Assembly (NCBI RefSeq): GCF_022565775.1
Contig: NZ_JAIUMC010000027.1
Coordinates: 1 to 33,497 of the forward strand
Reading direction: 5' to 3'
Source of the DNA: Natronospirillum sp.
Lineage (GTDB): Bacteria > Pseudomonadota > Gammaproteobacteria > Pseudomonadales > Natronospirillaceae
Length of the DNA: 33,497 nt
Shown here: positions 1 to 8,307 of the stretch, in pieces
How positions within the stretch are numbered: the first letter of the stretch is position 1
Layout of the letters: every line of letters begins with the position of its first letter
The notes under the pieces: generated by a model
Told to the model about the DNA's origin: nothing
What the model saw: the letters and a program-made list of their open reading frames with translations, nothing else
Database searches by the model: none
Made by a program: the position numbers and the translations under genes

Positions 1-50
<50 letters not shown>

Positions 51-189
51 AACGGAGCGCTAATATACTGATGCGGTTCAGTGGCGTCAAGAAGCCTCAG
101 CCTCGTTTTCTGCTGTCCGCTGTAGTAAAGGCGCGGAAGCCGGTACAATCAGAGTCCGGAATCCATAGCTCAAGGGTGCGCTTACGGCC

Positions 190-597
190 ATGCACGATGA
201 CAGTCTTTCACCCAACCCGCAGGGCGAGCTCATGCTGCGCATTGTGCCAATGATGGCTGATGCCAGCGCCAATGGCGATATTTCCGGGGGCTGGCTGGTG
301 ACCCAGATGGACACTGCGGCGGGCCTGATGGCCACCCGCATCGCGCGCGGGCGGGTCACCACCATGGCCATTGGTGAAATGTCATTTGTACGCCCGGTTC
401 GGGTGGGCTCGATCGTGTGCTGCTATGCCCTGCTCAAGCAGACCGGCCGCAGTTCACTGCGGGTGTCCATTGAAGTATGGTGCCGCATGCCGGAAGAAAG
501 CCAGCGGCGCAAGGTCACGGAAGCCGAGTTCACCTATGTCGCCATTGACGAGCAACGGCGGATCAGACCACTGCCTAACGGCACGCAGATGGCGTGA
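190..597 (+). CDS. yciA: Acyl-CoA thioesterase, YciA-like hotdog protein
   Basis: The 135-residue product matches the YciA family of hotdog-fold acyl-CoA thioesterases, which hydrolyse a wide range of acyl-CoAs in the cytosol. Visible family signatures are PQGELMLRIVPM near residues 10-21, then NGDISGGWLVTQMD, where the Asp is the usual catalytic acid. SFVRPVRVGSIVCCYA and IEVWCRM follow, and the C-terminal strand is EAEFTYVAIDEQRR. Length is normal for the family (about 130 aa). The ATG at 190 places PQGEL at the usual distance from the N terminus, although the ribosome-binding site (AAGGG near 172-176) is distant. The gene converges on uvrD with 23 bases between the stop codons. The symbol rests on family resemblance. 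Confidence 0.88.
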   Translation: MHDDSLSPNPQGELMLRIVPMMADASANGDISGGWLVTQMDTAAGLMATRIARGRVTTMAIGEMSFVRPVRVGSIVCCYALLKQTGRSSLRVSIEVWCRMPEESQRRKVTEAEFTYVAIDEQRRIRPLPNGTQMA

Positions 598-620
598 ACG
601 GGCCCTGAAGGCCGACTGTT

Positions 621-2768
621 TCAGCCGATGATTTCAAGCTTGGCAAACTGGTAGACCAGTTGCTTCACGCCCTCATTGGTGAAATTGACCTGCACCGTCG
701 CATTGGGGCCATGACCCTCATATTGCAGGACTACACCCTCCCCGAAAATCGGATGTCTGACCAGCGAACCCAGCGGCAACACCGTGTTGTCCGCCGGTGC
801 GACCGCCGCCGTGGATGAGGGGCGAGACAGACTGAGCGGTACGCGAATATCCTCGCGCAGATCCTCCGGTATCTCGCGCACAAAACGGGATACCGGATTG
901 AAACTGTCCTGCCCGTAAAGTCGTCGGCTTTCGGCATGGGTGATGTACAGCTTGCGCTCGGCGCGGGTAATACCGACGTAGCAGAGACGCCGTTCTTCCT
1001 CCAGCCGCTCCGGGTCGCTGGAGGAGCGCTGATGCGGAAACAACCCCTCTTCCATGCCGACCAGAAAGACCAGCGGAAACTCCAGACCCTTGGCCGAGTG
1101 CAGCGTCATCAGGCTGATCGCCGCTTCATAGTCTTCGGCCTGATTGTCACCGGCATTGAGGCTGGCTTCGGCCAGAAATTCGTTCAGTGGATCCAGCTCC
1201 TCTGCCGCCTGATAGTTATCCAGCGCACTGAGCAGCTCCTGCAGATTCTCGACGCGCACGTGGCCACGCTCACCCTTTTCCGCCTTGTGGTAGTCTAGCA
1301 AGCCGGTCATGTCGAATACGGTCTGCGCCAGCTCGCGCAGCCCCAGCGCCTGCCGTGACTGCTGCAAGTCCGTCATCAACTGGAAAAACACACTCAGCGC
1401 CTGCAGCGCCTTGCCACTGACCATCCGCCGCTCGACGCTCAGGTGCGCCGCATCCCAAAGAGAGCTGCCTTCCTCACGCGCCAGTTGGCGGATCTTTTCC
1501 AGTGATTTTTCACCTACCCCGCGGGGCGGCACATTGACCACCCGCTCGAAGGCCGGATCATCCTGCGGGTTGGCCACCAGGCGGAGGTAGGCCAGGGCAT
1601 TGCGAATTTCCAGGCGTTCGTAGAAGCGCATGCCGCCATAGATCCGGTAGGGTAACCGGGCGTGCATCAGGGCCTCTTCCAATACCCGTGACTGGGCATT
1701 GGAGCGATACAGAACCGCGATATCGTCGGCTGAATTACCGGATTCAATCCAGTTTTCTGCCTGCTCGGCTATGAATCTCGCTTCATCCTGCTCATTGAAT
1801 GCCGTATAGACCTGCAGCGGCTCACCGGCGTCGCCGTCCGACCAGAGTTCCTTGCCCAAGCGACCCTTGTTGTGGTCGATCACCGCATTAGCGGCACGCA
1901 GTATGGTCTGGGTCGAGCGATAGTTCTGCTCCAGGCGAACCAGTTCGGCGCCAGGAAAATCATCGTGAAACTGCTGAATGGTTTCTACCCGGGCGCCGCG
2001 CCAGCCATAGATAGACTGGTCGTCATCGCCGACCACCATCAGGTTGCCCTGGGTGCCCAGCAGGATGCGCAGCCAGGCATATTGAATGGTGTTGATGTCC
2101 TGAAACTCGTCGACCAACACATGGCGAAACCGCTGCTGGTAATGCTTGAGCAGGGCCGGATTGTCCCGCCACAGTTCATGCGCCCGCAGCAGCAGTTCGG
2201 CAAAGTCGACCACGCCGGCCCGGTTGCAGGCGTCCTGATACGCCGCATAGACCTGTTGCTGCGCCTGCTCGAAGGGATCCGAGCTGGGCGCACTATGCTC
2301 GGCGCGACGGCCCTCGTCTTTCTGGTCATTGATGTACCACTGCATCTGACGCGGCTCCAGGCTGGAGTCTTTCAGGCCCAGCTCTGTCAGCAGTCGCTTG
2401 ATCAGGCGCAACTGATCATCACTGTCCATGATCTGAAAAGCCCGGGGCAGCCCGGCTTCGAGGTGATGCTGGCGCAGCAGTCGATGTGCCAGCCCGTGAA
2501 AGGTACCGATCCACAGCGGATCAACCGGCTGGCCCAGCAGCTCCTCGACGCGGGTGCGCATTTCGCGTGCGGCCTTGTTGGTGAAGGTGACCGCCAACAG
2601 GCCGGTGGGCGCTGCCTGTCCGGTTTCCAGCAACCAGGCCATGCGATGGGTCAACACCCGTGTTTTGCCACTGCCCGCCCCGGCCAGCACCAGCAGATGC
2701 TGCGCATCTGATTTGACCGCCTTCTGCTGGGGTTCGTTGAGGGTGGCAAGACGCTCGAGTATGGACAT
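621..2768 (-). CDS. uvrD: DNA helicase II UvrD
   Basis: This is a superfamily 1A 3'-5' DNA helicase for nucleotide excision repair and mismatch repair. The 715-residue product (E. coli UvrD is 720) has the Q motif LNEPQQKAV (residues 10-18), Walker A GAGSGKT (about 30-36), motif Ia AVTFTNKAAREM, Walker B VLVDEFQDIN, motif III GDDDQSIYGWRGA, motif IV LEQNYRST, motif V LHSAKGLEFPLVFLVG and motif VI VGITRAERKLYI. It ends in the Tudor-like region of the UvrD/PcrA family (HPIFGEGVVLQYEG). The frame stays open upstream to 3167, but the ATG at 2768 has a GGAG element 7 bases upstream and aligns with the family N terminus, so I chose it. Rep is less likely because of the length and C-terminal domain. 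A LexA-type promoter lies upstream (2861-2888). Confidence 0.95.
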   Translation of the reverse strand: MSILERLATLNEPQQKAVKSDAQHLLVLAGAGSGKTRVLTHRMAWLLETGQAAPTGLLAVTFTNKAAREMRTRVEELLGQPVDPLWIGTFHGLAHRLLRQHHLEAGLPRAFQIMDSDDQLRLIKRLLTELGLKDSSLEPRQMQWYINDQKDEGRRAEHSAPSSDPFEQAQQQVYAAYQDACNRAGVVDFAELLLRAHELWRDNPALLKHYQQRFRHVLVDEFQDINTIQYAWLRILLGTQGNLMVVGDDDQSIYGWRGARVETIQQFHDDFPGAELVRLEQNYRSTQTILRAANAVIDHNKGRLGKELWSDGDAGEPLQVYTAFNEQDEARFIAEQAENWIESGNSADDIAVLYRSNAQSRVLEEALMHARLPYRIYGGMRFYERLEIRNALAYLRLVANPQDDPAFERVVNVPPRGVGEKSLEKIRQLAREEGSSLWDAAHLSVERRMVSGKALQALSVFFQLMTDLQQSRQALGLRELAQTVFDMTGLLDYHKAEKGERGHVRVENLQELLSALDNYQAAEELDPLNEFLAEASLNAGDNQAEDYEAAISLMTLHSAKGLEFPLVFLVGMEEGLFPHQRSSSDPERLEEERRLCYVGITRAERKLYITHAESRRLYGQDSFNPVSRFVREIPEDLREDIRVPLSLSRPSSTAAVAPADNTVLPLGSLVRHPIFGEGVVLQYEGHGPNATVQVNFTNEGVKQLVYQFAKLEIIG

Positions 2769-2860
2769 CGGAGACTCCGTGCAGGAAAAGCAATAAACGA
2801 TGACAGCCTGATCTGGCAGCCCGGAGTGCCGGCGACTACAGTTAGAACTGACTGTCGCGC

Positions 2861-2888
2861 ATTCTAACGAAGCTGTATGGACATACAA
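2861..2888 (-). promoter_or_regulatory. uvrD promoter overlapped by a LexA (SOS) box
   Basis: On the minus strand, TTGTAT (2888-2883) and TAGAAT (2866-2861) are separated by 16 bases and point at uvrD, whose start lies 92 bases downstream of the -10. The -35 and spacer coincide with positions 2873-2888, which read CTGTATGGACATACAA on the plus strand. This matches the gammaproteobacterial LexA consensus CTG-N10-CAG except for the last base. E. coli uvrD is a known LexA target with a similar layout. The box also ends 8 bases before the ATG of the divergent PAS/GGDEF gene, so it could repress that gene too. Confidence 0.75.
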
Positions 2889-2896
2889 GGCCGAAC

Positions 2897-5248
2897 ATGA
2901 AACCGCTGCCCACTGAAAGTGGCCGTACCCGCGCCACCCCTCAAAATTCACCGCTGCGTGTCTGGCAGCGGCTGTTGCCAGGGCTAATACTGTTGCTGAC
3001 CGGCTGGGGCCTGCTGTTCTGGCTGAGCGCCCCAGCCGCAGTCTGGGCGGGTGTGACGCTGCTGGTGCTGGCGGCGGCGGCAGCAATGCTCTGGCATCAG
3101 CAGCGGCAACTGCAGCAACTGTATGACGACCAGGATCAAATGGCACGCCAGATTGACCGCAGAGCACGCGAACTGGCAGCCAACAATCGACAGCTGACCA
3201 CCGAGATCAGGCTCAGGGACGCCTACACGGAAGCCCTGATGCAGAATGACCAGAAACTGCAAATGGCCATGCAGGCGAGCCAGCTGGCGGTCTGGGACTG
3301 GGACATCGGCCGTCGTCATTTGCACATCAGCGGCCCGGAACAGGGGTTTGGTCAGTTACAGCAGGGTGTCATGCGACCGCTTGCGGACTATGTCCATCCG
3401 GACGACTTCAGTCGGGTGCGACAAGATCTGTTGCAACACCTGCGTGGCCATACCGCAAGATTGACAGTGCGCTATCGTAATCGCGAAGAGCCACCCCGCT
3501 GGCTTGAGGACACCGGGCGTACGATCGCCTATGACGCACGCCATCGCCCCAGACGCATGCTGGGCACCCGCCGGGATATTACCGAAGAAGTGACCCAGCA
3601 ACAGGAGCTGACGCTGGCCGCCAGCCTGTTCAGAGACAATCTGGATCCCCTGCTGGTGCTGGATCGGAATTTCAGGGTCAGTGCGCTCAATCCGGCTTTT
3701 GCCGCCATGCTGCGCCGTTCTCAGGAGGACTGGAAAGGCCACCTATGGGCCGACTGCAGCAGCAGCCGGATAGCCAAGACCATTGTCGAACGACTGGCAG
3801 AACAGGGGCACTGGGAAGGGGAGCTGCTGGAGCAGCGATCGGACGGGCAGAGCTTCCCGCTGCACATGATGTTCCGGGCAGTCATCACCGACAACATGGT
3901 CAGCCATTACCTTGGGTTCGGGCGTGACCTGGCACAGACAGACGGCGCTCGGCGGGCTCTCGCCAAGGGGCACTATGATCCATTGACGGGGTTGCCCAAT
4001 CGCAGCTATTTCCATCAGCAGCTCGACTATTACCGGCGCATGGACCACCTGCCGGATCAGCAGGTCGCCATCGGGCTGCTCGACATTGACCAGTTCAGTG
4101 CGCTCAATGAGAGCGAAGGACATGCCATCGGTGACCTGTTGTTGCAGGATCTGGCGGCCCGTCTGCATCAGTACGGGGCGCCATTGATGATGGTGGCTCG
4201 CCTGGGCGGCGGCCACTTCGGGCTGCTGTTCTCGCATTTTGAAACGACTATGCGGTTGCGCCACCTGGCGGATCAGATTGTTGCGGACATCCATCGCCCG
4301 ATGCTGCTGGACCAGCACGAAGTGTTACCGACCGCCTCACTGGGGCTGGTCATGCTGACCGCTGACAATATTCATGAGTGCCTGAACGAGGCCGGTATGG
4401 CACTCGAGCAGGCCAGACGCCAGGGCGGCAATCAGGTCCATGTTGCTGCCGATCTGCACCGTAGCGCCAGTACGCGCAAGGCGGAATCCCTGGCTGCCCT
4501 GCAGAAAATCCTGAGCTGCCTGGAGACCCCCTTGCGTTACCGGCCTCAGGTTCGCGGTGCCAGTGGCGACATTGTTGGCATCCGGGTCAGTACCGTGCTG
4601 GACTATACCGATTTAGGAGAATTCAGCACCGAGCCACTTTATGCTCTGGCCCAGGAAAAACGGCTTGAGGAAAAGCTGTACCGGCAAATGCTGCGGGATG
4701 CCTGCGCTTGCCACGTGCAGTGCGCCGAGGCCACGGATCGGGAAGCCCTGATCCTGTCGTTTCCGCTTAATGACCGCCTGCTGTTCAACGAACACCTGCG
4801 CGAATTGACAGAGGGAGTACTGGAGGAGTTCGGCATCCCTCCCTCGCTGCTCGAACTCAGTGTCCCGGCCAGAGCCTTGCAGCGCGATCGTGCACTGGTA
4901 CAGGCCCAGATGAATGCCCTTCATCGCTCCGGCATACACCTGGCGCTGGAAGATGCCGAGGCCTGGCCCGTAGCTCTGGGCCAGCTCACACAACTGCCGG
5001 TGTCAGTTGTTCGGGTGGCCTGCACCGAACCTACGCAATTGCGCTTATTGACCCGCATGGGTCAGGAACTGGGCTGGGGGCTGACCATCAATCGGGTGAA
5101 CAGCTTCGCGGACCTCCGGCTATTGGCAGATCTGCAGCCTGACCGCACCGAGGGCGACCAGATAGGACACACTCTGGCTGCCGGAGATCTGGTCAACTTT
5201 GTACGACACTTTCAGCCGTCGGCAGAACAGCCGCGAATGCTGCACTGA
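2897..5248 (+). CDS. Membrane PAS-PAS protein with degenerate GGDEF and EAL domains
   Basis: The 783-residue protein has two membrane helices (about 27-44 and 49-66) with almost no periplasmic loop, then a glutamine/arginine-rich coiled coil (67-115), PAS domains (about 118-230 and 240-350), a GGDEF-type domain (355-520) and an EAL-type domain (530-770). The cyclase domain keeps DPLTGLPNR and the N...GH..GD pattern, but its active-site loop is GGGHF (around residue 437) instead of GGDEF. The EAL domain has RVS in place of EAL, LEDAEAW in place of DDFGTG and TINRVN in place of AEGVE, so no metal-binding catalytic set remains. I infer that it neither makes nor breaks c-di-GMP and may act as a sensor, nucleotide-binding or protein-binding scaffold. 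It is divergent from uvrD. An AAGG element lies about 6 bases before the ATG. Confidence 0.85.
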   Translation: MKPLPTESGRTRATPQNSPLRVWQRLLPGLILLLTGWGLLFWLSAPAAVWAGVTLLVLAAAAAMLWHQQRQLQQLYDDQDQMARQIDRRARELAANNRQLTTEIRLRDAYTEALMQNDQKLQMAMQASQLAVWDWDIGRRHLHISGPEQGFGQLQQGVMRPLADYVHPDDFSRVRQDLLQHLRGHTARLTVRYRNREEPPRWLEDTGRTIAYDARHRPRRMLGTRRDITEEVTQQQELTLAASLFRDNLDPLLVLDRNFRVSALNPAFAAMLRRSQEDWKGHLWADCSSSRIAKTIVERLAEQGHWEGELLEQRSDGQSFPLHMMFRAVITDNMVSHYLGFGRDLAQTDGARRALAKGHYDPLTGLPNRSYFHQQLDYYRRMDHLPDQQVAIGLLDIDQFSALNESEGHAIGDLLLQDLAARLHQYGAPLMMVARLGGGHFGLLFSHFETTMRLRHLADQIVADIHRPMLLDQHEVLPTASLGLVMLTADNIHECLNEAGMALEQARRQGGNQVHVAADLHRSASTRKAESLAALQKILSCLETPLRYRPQVRGASGDIVGIRVSTVLDYTDLGEFSTEPLYALAQEKRLEEKLYRQMLRDACACHVQCAEATDREALILSFPLNDRLLFNEHLRELTEGVLEEFGIPPSLLELSVPARALQRDRALVQAQMNALHRSGIHLALEDAEAWPVALGQLTQLPVSVVRVACTEPTQLRLLTRMGQELGWGLTINRVNSFADLRLLADLQPDRTEGDQIGHTLAAGDLVNFVRHFQPSAEQPRMLH

Positions 5249-5459
5249 GCCCGTAACCACCGCGCCCTGTCGTTAACGTCAGCTAAATGTGACGATGTCC
5301 ACGCAACTGATGCATTTTTGGTTTGTTCGGGCCTCGCCTTTGAACTAAACTTGGGACAGATGCAGGAAGCACAACAGGGCTATCCTGCGCTGTCAGAAGA
5401 AGAATAAACGGGTGCGCTCAGTGAGCAGGGTGCGTGCCGACCCAACAAGGAGTCTGTTC
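5249..5459 (+). other. Gene-less spacer before the 63-residue protein
   Basis: This 211-base stretch holds no convincing coding frame, RNA gene or strong intrinsic terminator. The last part contains a good ribosome-binding site (AAGGAG, 5446-5451) for the following small gene. I looked for sigma-70 and envelope-stress (AlgU/RpoE) promoter hexamers and found only poor matches. Confidence 0.4.
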
Positions 5460-5651
5460 ATGTCGACAAATCTGTTTGAGGTCGAACTGGCCAATCTGGA
5501 AGACGACCATCTGCACAAAGCAACGGAAAGCAGTGAGAACAAACGACAGAACAATCATCGCAGGCTCGCCGCCAGGCGCGCTGTTGAAGACCATCTGGAA
5601 CGGCAGCGACTGCGCCAGGAACTCGACGACTGGGATCTGGAACTGCTCTGA
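5460..5651 (+). CDS. Small highly charged protein, possibly PA3496-like
   Basis: The 63-residue product is very rich in charged residues. The N-terminal part (MSTNLFEVELANLEDDHLHK) is followed by a basic stretch (KRQNNHRRLAARRAVEDHLE) and an acidic, amphipathic C terminus (RLRQELDDWDLELL). The ATG at 5460 follows AAGGAG with 8-base spacing, so I prefer it over an upstream in-frame start at 5412. The C-terminal pattern RRxxEDxLExxRLRxxLxDxD resembles short Pseudomonas proteins of the PA3496 type, sometimes annotated as putative envelope-integrity proteins. That is a recollection of pattern, not a search result. No membrane helix or signal peptide is visible, and the function is unknown. Confidence 0.72.
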   Translation: MSTNLFEVELANLEDDHLHKATESSENKRQNNHRRLAARRAVEDHLERQRLRQELDDWDLELL

Positions 5652-5714
5652 TCAGGTCAGGGCGTCAAAGACCGAGACGCTGTCGACTTTGACCCCCTGG
5701 CTCATACACCGGTT

Positions 5715-6353
5715 TTAATCCGCGAGCTCCAATGCCAGCTCACGCGCAATCCGCAGCATGTCCTCATTGGACTGCACGCCCGGCATACCACTTTCTACCA
5801 TGTAGCGACCATTGACCATAACTGAAGGTGTGCCGCGTACCTGTGCACTGGCGGTCAGGTTCTGTGCGACGCGGATCTTCGTCTGTACAGAAAACGAGTT
5901 CATCATTTTCTGAAAATCATCCGCGCTGACACCCTTGTCTTCGAAGAAGCGCACCAGTTCACGCTCATTGCGCATGTTGTTCCCGTTGACGAAGATCTCG
6001 TCATAGAGCGCCTGATGCGTGCTCTCGGGCATATTCAGAAACTGCCAAGCGTAAAAGGCCCGACCATGCAGCTCGTGCACTTCGCTGAAAGTGGCGGGGA
6101 TTTCCTCAAACGCCAGATTGTCCGGCAGGCTTTCCTTGAACTCCATCACGGCTGGTTCCAGATTGTAGCAATGAATACAGCCGTACCAGAAAAATTCGTG
6201 AATGATGCCATCCTTGCCACGTGGAATGGACACATTGACGGGAGAACTCAGAGCGCGGTAGTGGACACCTTCTTGCAGGTGGTCTGCGTGCGCGGAGGTC
6301 ATAGCTGTCAACGCAGCCAGCAGTACTGACAGCAACAGGAAACGTCTCAACAT
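5715..6353 (-). CDS. dsbA: Thiol:disulfide interchange protein DsbA
   Basis: This is a periplasmic thiol oxidase of 212 residues. It has a signal peptide (RRFLLLSVLLAALTAMTSA, cleavage likely after AHA-23), the thioredoxin active site in FFWYGCIHCYNLEP (Cys59 and Cys62), and the cis-proline loop RGTPSVMVNG. Length and the FFWYGC context fit the Pseudomonas-type DsbA subfamily. The dipeptide between the cysteines is Ile-His, whereas classical DsbA has Pro-His (CPHC), which may alter redox potential. It lies downstream of cytochrome c4 on the same strand, but a terminator separates them, so it probably has its own promoter. In many related genomes dsbA and cytochrome c4 are also neighbours. DsbA would make disulfides in secreted proteins. 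Confidence 0.93.
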   Translation of the reverse strand: MLRRFLLLSVLLAALTAMTSAHADHLQEGVHYRALSSPVNVSIPRGKDGIIHEFFWYGCIHCYNLEPAVMEFKESLPDNLAFEEIPATFSEVHELHGRAFYAWQFLNMPESTHQALYDEIFVNGNNMRNERELVRFFEDKGVSADDFQKMMNSFSVQTKIRVAQNLTASAQVRGTPSVMVNGRYMVESGMPGVQSNEDMLRIARELALELAD

Positions 6354-6472
6354 AGCTGGATACCCGAACTACTTTATTGTCTTTAGGACGCCGCGGAGAG
6401 CGGCGCCAGTGGTGGCCCATCGGGCCTGATGTGTGCTTGACCCGAGTTGGGATTATGGGCTATTTGGGCATA

Positions 6473-6498
6473 AAAAAGGCGGATGGTTCCGCCTTTTT
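6473..6498 (-). terminator. Rho-independent terminator of the cytochrome c4 gene
   Basis: AAAAAGGCGGA (6473-6483) and TCCGCCTTTTT (6488-6498) form an 11-base-pair perfect stem around a TGGT loop. Read on the minus strand, the stem is followed by T residues and lies 33 bases after the cytochrome c4 stop codon. The flanking A and T runs could let it work in both directions, but no plus-strand gene ends nearby. Confidence 0.88.
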
Positions 6499-6530
6499 AC
6501 AGTTGATTTATAGAGCGCGGGAGCACTGAT

Positions 6531-7166
6531 TCAGTGCAAACCCTGAAGATAAGAGGCGACAGCCTCGATCTCGTGATCGCGCATCCGATAAGCCACTGCA
6601 CGCATCTTGCGTGTCTGCCCATCTGTCATGCGGGCGTTTTCACTGGGCTCATCAGCACGGTGCCCGGCCCGGTAAGCTTCCAGCTGGCGAATGGTGTAGT
6701 CCGCATGCTGACCCGCTACCCGCGGGAACCCGGCTGGCGCGTTGCCCTGGCCCTGGGCGCCATGGCAGGCCATACAGGACATGACGCCGCTCTCTTCTAT
6801 ACCGGCACGATATATTTGGCGCCCCAGTTCGACCAGGTCCGGATCTGCTTCACCGAAAGTAGGCTCCTGCTCTGCATAAAAGGCAGCCAGGTCGCGCATG
6901 TCCTGTTCACTCAGATCGGCAGCAAAACCCTGCATCAGAGCATTGACGCGCTGCCCGGATTGATACGCCTGTAGCTGCTCTACAAAATAGCGCTCGTTCT
7001 GCCCCGCCAGACTCGGGTTGGCAGGATCTGAACTGTTGCCGTCTGTGCCGTGGCATCCCGCACAGGTCTGAGACAGCTCTTCACCGCGCTGCGCATCAAC
7101 TTCAGCGAATACCAGGCCAGACAACCCTGCAATGGCCAGAGCGGCCGCGATGGTTCTTTTCATCAT
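6531..7166 (-). CDS. Cytochrome c4, dihaem periplasmic c-type cytochrome
   Basis: The 211-residue product has a signal peptide (MMKRTIAAALAIAGLSGLVFA, cleavage after Ala21). Two c-type haem sites follow, CAGCH at 35-39 and CMACH at 131-135, each followed by a family pattern (GTDGNS..., GAQGQGNAPAGFPRVAGQ). Likely axial methionines are in NALMQGF and NARMTDG. The tandem-domain architecture and length fit cytochrome c4, a periplasmic electron donor to terminal oxidases, consistent with the cox cluster nearby. The frame extends 4 codons further to a TTG at 7178, but the ATG pair (7166/7163) with GGAT upstream gives a normal signal peptide. Transcription ends at the hairpin 6473-6498. Confidence 0.93.
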   Translation of the reverse strand: MMKRTIAAALAIAGLSGLVFAEVDAQRGEELSQTCAGCHGTDGNSSDPANPSLAGQNERYFVEQLQAYQSGQRVNALMQGFAADLSEQDMRDLAAFYAEQEPTFGEADPDLVELGRQIYRAGIEESGVMSCMACHGAQGQGNAPAGFPRVAGQHADYTIRQLEAYRAGHRADEPSENARMTDGQTRKMRAVAYRMRDHEIEAVASYLQGLH

Positions 7167-7273
7167 GCCGTGATCCAAGTTATTGATTATGGCCGGTAGT
7201 TTACCGACCGCCGGTCATGCGGGCAATTCAGACGGGCAAAAAATACACTCTTAATTGCCAGATAGTCTCCAAA

Positions 7274-7603
7274 TCAGTCGTCAGACGAGTCCTGCAGCAA
7301 GCGCTGCGGAATCATGTACAGGACAGCTTGCTCGATATCCTCGTAGGTGCAGTCCCGGCAGAAACCTCTCGCCGGCATTCGTCCGCGGCCGTCCCAGGCA
7401 TGATCGACCAATTGCTCCAGCGTGTACTCTTCGAGCAACGACCGCCAGTCGCCATGGTTCTGCGGTCGGGGGGCATTGCCGGCACCGGACTGGTGACAGG
7501 ACAGACAGTTCTGCTCCACGGTCTGCAATGGGTCTTTCAGTTGTTCCGCCCCGACCGAGTGCACGGCACCCAGCACACTCAAACCGAACAGCCACACAGC
7601 CAT
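7274..7603 (-). CDS. Monohaem c-type cytochrome, c5-like
   Basis: The 109-residue product starts with a short signal peptide (MAVWLFGLSVLGAVHSVGA). It carries one haem site CLSCH in VEQNCLSCHQSGAGNAP and a second cysteine pair in GRGRMPARGFCRDCTYEDIEQAVLYM. The RGxC..C pair after a methionine-containing GRGRMP loop is characteristic of the cytochrome c5/c-555 group, where it forms a disulfide. Met in GRMPARG is the likely sixth ligand. I chose the ATG at 7603 because the longer frame (to 7681) puts 26 charged residues before the signal and would overlap the engB start. It is divergent from engB with 77 bases between start codons. Confidence 0.85.
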   Translation of the reverse strand: MAVWLFGLSVLGAVHSVGAEQLKDPLQTVEQNCLSCHQSGAGNAPRPQNHGDWRSLLEEYTLEQLVDHAWDGRGRMPARGFCRDCTYEDIEQAVLYMIPQRLLQDSSDD

Positions 7604-7680
7604 CCGCCGCCGGTCTCCATTTCTGTTAAACTGTGGCGCTGCAGCTACCAGCGACCATCGGCGTACAGGAATTTTGCTCA

Positions 7681-8304
7681 ATGTCAGATACCCTCAATTT
7701 TGCTCAGGCCCGTTTTCTGACCAGTGCGCCTGGTCTTGCCCAATGTCCTCCGGATCAGGGGGCGGAAGTGGCTTTTGCCGGTCGCTCCAATGCAGGCAAG
7801 TCCAGCGCCCTGAACACCCTGACCCGCAATCATAAACTGGCTCGCACCAGTAAAACGCCCGGTCGGACCCAGTTGATCAATTTCTTTACGCTGCAGACCG
7901 AGGCTGTCCGTCTGGTGGACCTCCCCGGCTACGGCTATGCCAAGGTGCAGAAGACGATCAAGCAACAATGGGACGCCGAGCTGGAAGCCTACCTGCAGGC
8001 CCGCAAATCATTGATCGGGCTGGTTCTGCTGATGGATATTCGCCACCCCTTCAAGGAGTTTGATCAGGCCATGCTGCAATGGTCCGTGGATGCAGAGATC
8101 CCTACCCACATTCTGCTGACCAAGGCCGATAAACTGAAAAAGGGGCCGCAGCTCAATGCCCTGCAGGCCGCCCGCAAGGGCCTCGCCAATGTGGATGATC
8201 TGGTCACCGTGCAGACATTTTCGTCGTTGCGCAAAGAAGGACTCGACACCCTGGAGCAGCAACTCAGTACCTGGTTCTCGCCCCACCTGCCGCCCGCCGA
8301 ATAA
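7681..8304 (+). CDS. engB: Ribosome biogenesis GTPase EngB (YihA/YsxC)
   Basis: The 207-residue TRAFAC-class GTPase shows G1 [10 protein letters not shown]2-region [15 protein letters not shown]3 DLPGYG and G4 TKADK, with the compact single-domain layout of EngB, which acts in late assembly of the large ribosomal subunit. The frame extends upstream to 7633, but the ATG at 7681 follows AGGA and gives the usual family N terminus ([17 protein letters not shown]). The gene ends 3 bases before the stop codon of cyoE on the other strand. In Pseudomonas genomes engB is likewise next to cytochrome c4 and dsbA, so this is conserved synteny. Confidence 0.95.
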   Translation: MSDTLNFAQARFLTSAPGLAQCPPDQGAEVAFAGRSNAGKSSALNTLTRNHKLARTSKTPGRTQLINFFTLQTEAVRLVDLPGYGYAKVQKTIKQQWDAELEAYLQARKSLIGLVLLMDIRHPFKEFDQAMLQWSVDAEIPTHILLTKADKLKKGPQLNALQAARKGLANVDDLVTVQTFSSLRKEGLDTLEQQLSTWFSPHLPPAE

Positions 8305-8307
8305 CCC

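Noticed and set aside
598..620. GGCC/GGCC repeat between the thioesterase and uvrD as a bidirectional terminator
   Set aside because: The stem is only 4 bases and there is no T-run on either strand.
6380..6430. GC-rich hairpin (GCCGC/GCGGC) in front of dsbA as a riboswitch
   Set aside because: A single short stem of 5 bases without any conserved riboswitch elements cannot support such a call.
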